From contig DATDFC010000031.1 of NCBI GenBank assembly GCA_036522815.1, positions 1 through 21,864 of the forward strand: 21,864 nucleotides of DNA, read 5' to 3'. Below, in pieces: positions 16,662-21,864 of this stretch (its first letter is position 1; each line of letters starts with the position of its first letter). This stretch comes from AG41 sp036522815. GTDB taxonomy: Bacteria; Gemmatimonadota; Gemmatimonadetes; Gemmatimonadales; GWC2-71-9. The position numbers and the translations under genes are program-made. The notes under the pieces are model-generated. The model saw only the letters and a program-made list of their open reading frames with translations, ran no database searches and was not told where the DNA came from.

Positions 16662-16686
16662 CGAGGCCGCCTCGACCTGCTAGAAT
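16662..16686 (+). promoter_or_regulatory. Putative extended -10 promoter with adjacent palindrome
   Basis: TGC followed by TAGAAT (16678-16686) matches an extended -10 element. It ends 5 bases before ATG 16692 with no Shine-Dalgarno sequence, compatible with a leaderless message. Just upstream lies a perfect inverted repeat, CGAGG-CCG-CCTCG (16662-16674), which could be an operator, although a match this short is also common by chance at this base composition. Confidence 0.5.
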
Positions 16687-16691
16687 AGAGC

Positions 16692-16961
16692 ATGGAACAA
16701 TACGGCTGGGCCATCGGCGTCGGCATCATCATCATTGCACTCTCGCTGAGCAAAGCCGTGCCCGCACTGGTGCGCGCGGTTGCCGACCGGATCGCCGGTC
16801 GCACGGCCACGCCCCTCGCCGGAGCCATCGCCTCCCCCGCCCCCCAAGCGCTCGACGACCTGCAGCGCCGCGTCGCCGAGCTGGAGGAGCGCGTCGATTT
16901 CGCCGAGCGCCTGCTCGCCAAGCACCGCGAGGCCGAGCGCCTGGCGAAGCCCCCGTCCTGA
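16692..16961 (+). CDS. Small membrane protein with C-terminal coiled coil
   Basis: 89 residues of unknown function. One N-terminal membrane helix (about 5-22, WAIGVGIIIIALSLS) leads into a basic amphipathic stretch (about 23-40). A Pro/Ala linker follows, then a strong heptad-patterned coiled coil (about 53-84, LDDLQRRVAELEERVDFAE and onward). The layout resembles PspB-like small membrane proteins, but no diagnostic residues support that name. Its ATG follows an extended -10 box at leaderless distance. The glycosyltransferase frame begins immediately after its stop, so the two are probably one transcript; a partner or regulatory role for that enzyme is possible but unproven. Confidence 0.8.
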   Translation: MEQYGWAIGVGIIIIALSLSKAVPALVRAVADRIAGRTATPLAGAIASPAPQALDDLQRRVAELEERVDFAERLLAKHREAERLAKPPS

Positions 16962-16971
16962 CGCGTCGGGT

Positions 16972-18696
16972 ATTCCGATCACCGCTCCCCCGCCGGCCCG
17001 TCCGCTCGCCGGACTGCCGCTGCTCCTGCTCCTGGCCTGCATCGCGCTGGGGTGGAACCTGAATGGGTATCGCCTGCTCAACCCCGACGAAGGCCGCAAC
17101 GCCGAGGTGGCGCGCGAAATGGCGCGGTCGAACGACTACCTCGTCCCCCATCTGGATGGCTTGCCCTATCTCGACAAGCCAATCGTGTACTTCGCCGCCG
17201 CGGCCGCGATCATGGAGCTCACCGGCGTCTCGGAAACCGCCGCCCGGCTGCCGGCCTACATCGCGACGCTGGCGACCGTCGCCTTGCTGGCGTGGTTCGC
17301 GGGGCGTCGCTGGGGCGACGAGGCGGGCTGGCTCGCCGGGCTCGCCTACGCCACGACGGTGCTGCCCCTCGCCTACGCGCGCACGGCGATTTTCGACAGC
17401 ACGCTCACCCTGTGCACCACAGCGGCCATTCTGGGCATGCTCGAGGACCGACCCATCGCCGCCTGGGCGGCCATGGCGGTCGGCGCCCTCACCAAGGGAC
17501 CGGTGGCCGTCGCGATCCCGCTGCTCGTGCTCGCGCCGCACGCGCTCGCGACGGGCGCGAGCGTGCGGCGTCTGTTCCCCTGGCGTGGCCTGGTCGCATT
17601 CGCCGCGATCGCCCTGCCCTGGTTCATCGCGGTCTCGATCGCGCATCCGGACTTCCCCGGCTATGTGTTCCTGCGCGAGACGCTCGCGCGCGTCACGACC
17701 ACGCGCTTCCACCGCACCGCGCCATTCTGGTACTACCTGCCGATCGTGCCGGTGGCGGCATTCCCGTGGATCGTTCCGGCGCTCGCGCGCTTGCGACACT
17801 GGCGCGTCACGTGGGACGCCCGCCGCGACCCCACCGCCCGCGAGCCGCTCCTCCTCGCCTGCTGGGTGATCGTGCCACTGCTCTTCTTCACGCTCAACCA
17901 GTCGAAGCTGCCGCAGTACGTGCTGCCGCTCATGCCGGCGTTCACGCTCGCCGCAGCCCGTAACTTGGCGACCGGCGCGCCTACCAGCGGCGCGCGCGCC
18001 TATGCCGCCCTCGCCCTGCTCGCTGGTGTCGCGCTCGTCGCCCTGACGGTCTGGCTCCCCGCCCCGATCAGCCTCACCCCCTCCGAGAAGACCGCGATTC
18101 CGCCGGCGGCGCTCGCCCTCGGCGTCGTGGTGCTGTGCTCGGCCGCCCTCGTCGCCCTCGGCGCCCTGGCCCGCCGCCCCCGGGTCACGATCTGGGGCTA
18201 TGCCGTCGTCGTGATCGCGATTCCATTCCTGTCCGGAAATCTGCTGGCGGCGGTGGGCGAAGACCGCTCCGCCGCCGCGGTCGCCGGCGCCACCGCCGTG
18301 GCCCTGCAGCGCGCCGGCGGCACGGGTGCCGTGCTGGGCGTTCTCGCCTATCCGCCCTCGCTGCCTTTTTACCTCGGCCGCCCCGTCGCCGTCGCTACCG
18401 CGACCGGCGCCGAGCTCACGAGCAACTACATCGCGGACAACGTGGAGCGGTTGCGGGCTGCCCCCGGATCACCGCTCCTCCCCGCGGGCTACTGGCGCGA
18501 GGCCCTGGGGCGCTGCCCGGTGCCCACCGTGTTTGTCACCGGCGCCGGCAACCGCGAGGTGCGGGAGACCTTGGGCGCCGCGCTGCCGCTGCTCGCGGCC
18601 GACGGCCACTACGCCGCCTACGGCCCGTGCCGTCCTCCCCAACCTTCCCAACCTCCACAGCCTCCCCAACGGCGGGGCGGACGGGTGGGGCGGTAA
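16972..18696 (+). CDS. Glycosyltransferase family 39/ArnT-like, multi-pass membrane protein (start not resolved)
   Basis: About 574 residues. The protein opens with a membrane helix (LLLLLACIALGW), then LLNPDEGRNAEVAREM, the Asp-Glu motif of GT-C glycosyltransferases that use lipid-phosphate sugar donors (PMT/ArnT group). LPYLDKPIVYF, roughly ten further hydrophobic helices, ALTKGPVA and LNQSKLPQYVLPLMPAF (a typical ArnT-group segment) follow. A soluble C-terminal region holds AYPPSLPFYLGRPV. It would move a sugar from polyprenyl phosphate to a lipid, glycan or protein on the outer face of the cytoplasmic membrane. No ATG, GTG or TTG lies in frame between the stop of the preceding gene and the first helix. 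The coordinate given is the nearest ATT. The nearest conventional start is TTG 16780, which would overlap the preceding gene by 182 bases with an unlikely Pro/Ser-rich sequence. The C-terminus is Pro/Gln-rich. The stop overlaps asnB by one base. Confidence 0.82.
   Translation: MPITAPPPARPLAGLPLLLLLACIALGWNLNGYRLLNPDEGRNAEVAREMARSNDYLVPHLDGLPYLDKPIVYFAAAAAIMELTGVSETAARLPAYIATLATVALLAWFAGRRWGDEAGWLAGLAYATTVLPLAYARTAIFDSTLTLCTTAAILGMLEDRPIAAWAAMAVGALTKGPVAVAIPLLVLAPHALATGASVRRLFPWRGLVAFAAIALPWFIAVSIAHPDFPGYVFLRETLARVTTTRFHRTAPFWYYLPIVPVAAFPWIVPALARLRHWRVTWDARRDPTAREPLLLACWVIVPLLFFTLNQSKLPQYVLPLMPAFTLAAARNLATGAPTSGARAYAALALLAGVALVALTVWLPAPISLTPSEKTAIPPAALALGVVVLCSAALVALGALARRPRVTIWGYAVVVIAIPFLSGNLLAAVGEDRSAAAVAGATAVALQRAGGTGAVLGVLAYPPSLPFYLGRPVAVATATGAELTSNYIADNVERLRAAPGSPLLPAGYWREALGRCPVPTVFVTGAGNREVRETLGAALPLLAADGHYAAYGPCRPPQPSQPPQPPQRRGGRVGR
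18634..18669 (+). repeat. Four tandem 9-base repeats in the glycosyltransferase 3' end
   Basis: CCTCCCCAA, CCTTCCCAA, CCTCCACAG and CCTCCCCAA follow each other without gaps, encoding Pro-Pro/Ser-Gln four times in the extreme C-terminus of the glycosyltransferase. The repeat is strand-asymmetric (pyrimidine-rich) and is followed by a G-rich stretch up to the asnB start. Confidence 0.8.
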
Positions 18697-20558
18697 TGTG
18701 CGGCATCTTCGGCGCCGTCTCGCTCTCCGGTGCGCCCCTGCGGCATCCGGGCTGCCTTGGCGCGATGGCCGCCGCGCTCGCGCACCGCGGTCCCGACGGC
18801 GAGCGCATCGTCGGTCACGAACGCGCCCGACTCGGTGCCCGGCGCCTCGCCATCATGGACCTGACCACCGGCGACCAGCCGTTCGAGAGTCCCGACCACG
18901 CGATCTGGATGATCTGCAACGGCGAGATCTACAACGCGCCGGCGCTGCGCCAGGAAGGCAAGCGCGCCGGCTATCCGTTCCGCTCCTCGGGCGACATCGA
19001 GACGATCGTACCGTTGTATCAACGGCTCGGCCCCGACGCGGTGGCACGGCTCGAGGGGATGTTCGGGCTCGCGGTGTGGGACGACGCGCGCGGCCGCCTG
19101 GTGCTGGCGCGCGACCGGGCGGGTGAAAAGCCACTGTTCTGGACCGAGGTGGCGGGCGAGCTGCGGTTCGCCTCCGAGGTACAGGCGCTGCTCGTCTATC
19201 CGGACCAGCCGCGCCGCGTGAATCCGGAGGCCGTCGCGCTGTACGCCGCCCTCGGCTACGTCCCCGCCCCACTCACGATGATCGCCGGGATCTCCAAGCT
19301 CCCCCCGGCGCACCAGCTCGTCGCCGAGCGCAGCGGCGTCACGCTGCACCGCTACTGGGACGCGGCCGCCGCGGCCGCCGCTCCGCCGCGGGGCGACCGT
19401 CCCGCCGCGCTGCGCGAGGTGCTGCTCGCGTCCGTGGAGCGCGAGCTCATGTCCGACGTGCCCGTCGGTGTGTTCACGAGCGGCGGGCTCGACTCCTCGC
19501 TGCTCGCCGCGGCGGCGGCCCGCGTCCTGGCGGGCGAGCGCATCCACACCTATTCCGTGAAGTTCGTCGAGCCCGGCTACGACGAGAGCGGCTACGCGGA
19601 AGCCGTGACCCACTCCATCCGCACCATCCATCACGTCGTCACGGCGGACGGCCCCGCGCTCGAGCGGGCGTTCGCGGTCGTCACGCGCTCGCTCGCCGAG
19701 CCGATGGGCGATCCCGCCATCCTGCCCACCTTCCTCCTGGCCGAGGCAGCGCGCGAGCACGTCAAGGTCGTGCTCTCGGGCGAAGGCGCGGACGAGCTGT
19801 TCGGCGGCTACCCGACCTACCTCGGGCACAAAGCCGCGGGGTGGTACCGCCGCCTCCCGGGACGGGCAGCGCTCGCCGGGCTCGTGAATCGGCTCCCCAG
19901 CTCCATGGGGAAAGTCACGTTCGAATTCCTGCTCAAGCAGCTGGTAGCGGCGGCCGAGCTGCCGCCGCTCGAGCGGCACCTCACCTGGTTCGGCGCGCTC
20001 GGGCCGGACGTGGCCACGGTCGCGTGGGCGAGCCGCCTGCTGGACCGGTTCCCCGACGGGACGTCCCTGAACCGCCTGTTGTGGCTCGACTTCCTCTCCT
20101 ACTTGCCGGATAACCTGCTCGCCAAGGTCGATCGCGGGACGATGCTCGCGTCGATCGAGGCCCGCGCGCCCTACCTGGACCGCGAGGTGATGGAGCTGGC
20201 CCTGCCCCTCGCGTCGGCGCTCAAGGTGCGTGGCTTCACCAGCAAGGCGATATTAAAGGAAGCGGCGCGCGGGCTCGTGCCGGCCGCAGTGATCCGCCGC
20301 CGCAAGCGCGGCCTCTCGGTGCCGGTGGCGCGCTGGCTCACTACGGGTCTGGCAGCGCTCGCCGAGCGCCACCTCACGGCACCGCGCTTGTTCCCGGGCG
20401 CCCCCACGGCCCGGCTCTTGGCTGAGCACCGGTCGGGGAGACGGAACCACGCCCGCAAGCTCTGGCCCCTGCTCATGGCCGAGCTGTGGGCCGACAGGTG
20501 GAACGTGGACACGACGCCGGTCGGCGTGGGTTCACCCAGGGGCCATGCCCCGGGGTGA
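18696..20558 (+). CDS. asnB: Asparagine synthase (glutamine-hydrolysing)
   Basis: 620 residues. The enzyme transfers the amide of glutamine to an aspartate-type carboxylate with ATP. The N-terminal Ntn glutaminase domain (about 1-210) has Cys2 as nucleophile after Met removal, then LAHRGPDG (28-35), the RLAIMDL segment, CNGEIYN (74-80) and SSGDIETIV (97-105). The synthetase domain has the ATP PP-loop SGGLDSS (262-268), LSGEGADELFGGYPTYLG and LPDNLLAKVDRGTMLASIEARAPYLD, then a C-terminal RRRKRGLSVPVARWL. Length is normal. ATG overlaps the glycosyltransferase stop (TAATG), so translation is coupled. AsnB-like enzymes beside glycosyltransferases often amidate sugar acids or peptides in surface polymers, so the substrate may not be free aspartate. 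The last dozen residues (ending GSPRGHAPG) are coded by a hairpin and look like a recent extension. Confidence 0.93.
   Translation: MCGIFGAVSLSGAPLRHPGCLGAMAAALAHRGPDGERIVGHERARLGARRLAIMDLTTGDQPFESPDHAIWMICNGEIYNAPALRQEGKRAGYPFRSSGDIETIVPLYQRLGPDAVARLEGMFGLAVWDDARGRLVLARDRAGEKPLFWTEVAGELRFASEVQALLVYPDQPRRVNPEAVALYAALGYVPAPLTMIAGISKLPPAHQLVAERSGVTLHRYWDAAAAAAAPPRGDRPAALREVLLASVERELMSDVPVGVFTSGGLDSSLLAAAAARVLAGERIHTYSVKFVEPGYDESGYAEAVTHSIRTIHHVVTADGPALERAFAVVTRSLAEPMGDPAILPTFLLAEAAREHVKVVLSGEGADELFGGYPTYLGHKAAGWYRRLPGRAALAGLVNRLPSSMGKVTFEFLLKQLVAAAELPPLERHLTWFGALGPDVATVAWASRLLDRFPDGTSLNRLLWLDFLSYLPDNLLAKVDRGTMLASIEARAPYLDREVMELALPLASALKVRGFTSKAILKEAARGLVPAAVIRRRKRGLSVPVARWLTTGLAALAERHLTAPRLFPGAPTARLLAEHRSGRRNHARKLWPLLMAELWADRWNVDTTPVGVGSPRGHAPG
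20532..20558 (+). terminator. Hairpin overlapping the asnB stop codon
   Basis: TCACCC (20532-20537) and GGGGC (20539-20543) pair with GCCCC (20547-20551) and GGGTGA (20553-20558) around the loop CAT, with one A/G mismatch: 11 pairs in total. The 3' arm contains the asnB TGA. No T-run follows. It may be an intrinsic stop or a degenerate relative of the REP-like units just downstream. Confidence 0.5.
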
Positions 20559-20580
20559 GGACGAAACCGATTCCCGGTAA

Positions 20581-20648
20581 CCCCGGGCTGGCGCCCGGGG
20601 TCAGTGAAACAGGACCGGTGATGACTGACCCCGGGCGCAAGCCCTGGG
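20581..20648. repeat. REP-like inverted doublet, locus 3
   Basis: A forward unit (20581-20605: CCCCGGGC, loop TGGC, GCCCGGGG, tail TCAGT) is identical to the locus 1 forward unit. An 18-base spacer follows, then a reverse-complement unit at 20624-20648 with one mismatch in the stem (CCCTGGG). Spacer length and order match locus 1. It fills most of the gap between asnB and the HD-domain gene. Confidence 0.85.
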
Positions 20649-20660
20649 ATTCGAGAGGGT

Positions 20661-21251
20661 ATGAACCGCACTGAAGCGCTCCAGTTGATGCACGAGCACA
20701 CGCAGTCCGCCTCGTTGCGCCAGCACATGCTGGCCGTCGAGGCGGCGATGCGCGCCTATGCCCTGCAGCGCGGCGAGGACCCCGAGAGGTGGGGAATCGT
20801 GGGGCTGCTCCACGATTTCGACTACGAGAAATTCCCCAATCCCGAGCACTCGCCCAGCGAGGGTCACCCGTCGTGGGGCGTGCGGCTGCTGCGCGAGAAG
20901 GGGGTACCCGAAGCGATGTGCCGCGCGATTCTCGGTCATGGCAATTACACCGGCGTGCCGCGCGACACGCCGCTGGCAAAGACGCTGTTCGCGGTCGACG
21001 AGCTGTGCGGGTTCCTGGTGGCGTGCGCGCTGGTGCGACCCTCCGGGAGCTTCGCGGATCTCGAGGTATCGTCGGTGAAGAAAAAGCTCAAAGACAAGGC
21101 GTTCGCGAAGGGCGTGAACCGCGACGACGTGCGGCTGGGAGCGGAGGAGCTGGGCGTACCGCTGGACGAGCACATCACGTTCGTGATCCAGGCGCTCCGC
21201 CCGGTGGAGGGCGCGCTCGGGCTGGGCGCAGCGAGCGCGCCGGTGGGGTGA
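20661..21251 (+). CDS. HD-domain metal-dependent phosphohydrolase-like protein
   Basis: 196 residues. The HD-superfamily metal site is visible: His22 (LRQHMLAVEAAM), His51-Asp52 (GLLHDFDYEKF) and Asp113 (FAVDELCGFLV), with His93 in ILGHGNYTG near the site. The compact single domain, without HDIG or HD-GYP signatures, is common in proteins annotated only as HD-domain hydrolases; known relatives act on nucleotides or other phosphoesters. Substrate unknown. Probably cytoplasmic. A purine-rich GAGAGG sits only 2 bases before ATG 20661, closer than usual for a Shine-Dalgarno sequence. The gene follows repeat locus 3, so it may head a new transcript, and it overlaps the next gene by 4 bases (GTGA), indicating coupled translation with the phospholipase D-like gene. 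Confidence 0.88.
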   Translation: MNRTEALQLMHEHTQSASLRQHMLAVEAAMRAYALQRGEDPERWGIVGLLHDFDYEKFPNPEHSPSEGHPSWGVRLLREKGVPEAMCRAILGHGNYTGVPRDTPLAKTLFAVDELCGFLVACALVRPSGSFADLEVSSVKKKLKDKAFAKGVNRDDVRLGAEELGVPLDEHITFVIQALRPVEGALGLGAASAPVG

Positions 21252-21864
21252 GCGCCTCACCCCGGGTGGCGGCCCAGAATCAAAGCGATCGGGTCGCGCC
21301 TCCGCCCCCGACCGAGCTGAGCCGGGCGATCGACCGGGCGGCCGGTGCCCGGCCGATCGGCGGGAACCGTCTGGAGCATTACCCCGACAGCCCGCGCTCG
21401 CTCGAAGCCATGCTTGCGGCGATCGCCGCGGCACGCGCGACCATCCACTTCGAGAATTACATCATCCGCGACGACGCGACGGGGCGTCGCTTTGCGGACG
21501 CGCTCGCCGAGCGGGCGCGCGCCGGCGTGCGCGTGCGCGTGCTGTACGACGCGCTCGGCTCAATCGGCACGTCGCATCGCTACTGGCGCGGGCTGCGGCA
21601 GGCGGGCGTCGAAGTACGGTCGTTTCATCCCCTGCTCGCGCCGCGTCCGTTCGAGCTGCCGCAGCGCGACCACCGCAAGCTGCTCGCGACCGACGGGGGA
21701 TGGGCGATGATCGGTGGTTTGTGCATCGGGGACGAGTGGGCGGGGGATCCGTCCCGCGGGCGCCGGCCGTGGCGCGACACGATGGTCGCCGTCTCCGGGC
21801 CGGCGGCCGCGGCGCTGGACGGCGCCTTCGCCCGCATCTGGAGCCGCGCCGGGCCCGCCCTCCC
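21248..21864 (+). CDS. Phospholipase D/cardiolipin-synthase-like protein (cut by window edge)
   Basis: The frame opens at GTG 21248 inside the stop of the HD gene and runs off the window; 205 residues are visible. A first phospholipase D domain is clear: YPDSPRSLEAMLAAIAAARATI (45-66), HFENYIIRDD (67-76), GVRVRVLYDALGS (93-105), and the HKD motif with His142, Lys144 and Asp149 (DHRKLLATDG), then AMIGGLCIGDEW and WRDTMVAVSGPAA. This order matches cardiolipin synthases and related bacterial PLD-family phosphatidyltransferases, which carry a second HKD motif expected beyond the edge. No membrane helices precede the catalytic domain, unlike E. coli ClsA, so a ClsB-like soluble or peripheral protein is more likely. 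It probably acts on phosphatidylglycerol at the inner membrane. Confidence 0.85.
   Translation, partial: MSASPRVAAQNQSDRVAPPPPTELSRAIDRAAGARPIGGNRLEHYPDSPRSLEAMLAAIAAARATIHFENYIIRDDATGRRFADALAERARAGVRVRVLYDALGSIGTSHRYWRGLRQAGVEVRSFHPLLAPRPFELPQRDHRKLLATDGGWAMIGGLCIGDEWAGDPSRGRRPWRDTMVAVSGPAAAALDGAFARIWSRAGPAL

Noticed and set aside
16780..16971. Glycosyltransferase start at TTG 16780
   Set aside because: The added segment is Pro/Ser-rich, lies over the coiled-coil gene in another frame and precedes the natural first helix by about 75 residues; kept only as an unresolved alternative.
18618..19979. 453-residue minus-strand frame opposite asnB
   Set aside because: Shadow of asnB; no domain pattern and biased composition.

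Overview
The window is very GC-rich, coding-dense bacterial chromosome. No rRNA, tRNA, CRISPR array, transposase or phage gene is visible, and the longest gene-free stretch is only about 120 bases. The gene content suggests a free-living heterotroph of the Gemmatimonadota/Acidobacteriota type: secreted DUF2911 and DNRLRE proteins, several exported serine hydrolases, and a duplicated-permease ABC transporter. That placement is an inference from composition and families, not a proof.

Layout. (1) 1-932, minus: the N-terminal half of a duplicated ABC permease, cut by the left edge. (2) 963-9961, plus: alpha/beta hydrolase, endonuclease III (nth), M20 amidohydrolase, DUF255 thioredoxin-like protein, aldo/keto reductase, cyclophilin, secreted DUF2911 protein, small DUF6941-like protein and a beta-lactamase-fold lipoprotein. 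Many of these overlap by 1, 4 or 20 bases, so much of the block is probably read as operons. (3) 9974-16616, minus: a mostly exported set. It holds a galactose-oxidase-like copper radical oxidase carrying two duplicated DNRLRE modules, a membrane-anchored Holliday-resolvase-like nuclease, a GH29 alpha-L-fucosidase, a second beta-lactamase-fold hydrolase and a small secreted protein with a calcium-loop motif. (4) 16692-21864, plus: a small membrane/coiled-coil protein, a GT39-type glycosyltransferase, asparagine synthase (asnB), an HD-domain protein and a phospholipase D/cardiolipin-synthase-like gene cut by the right edge.

The most notable structure outside the genes is a family of palindromic units of about 25 bases (stem CCCCGGGC/GCCCGGGG with a TCAGT tail). 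They occur as inverted pairs at three intergenic sites and resemble REP/BIME doublets; at one site the unit supplies the stop codon of the gene before it. Three transcription-unit starts have a TANNNT box 5-8 bases before ATG and no Shine-Dalgarno sequence, which fits leaderless transcription. The best candidate for unusual biology is the oxidase, where every copper-radical active-site residue is recognisable, next to the fucosidase. The glycosyltransferase has no conventional start codon, which suggests a non-canonical start, recoding or a sequence error.
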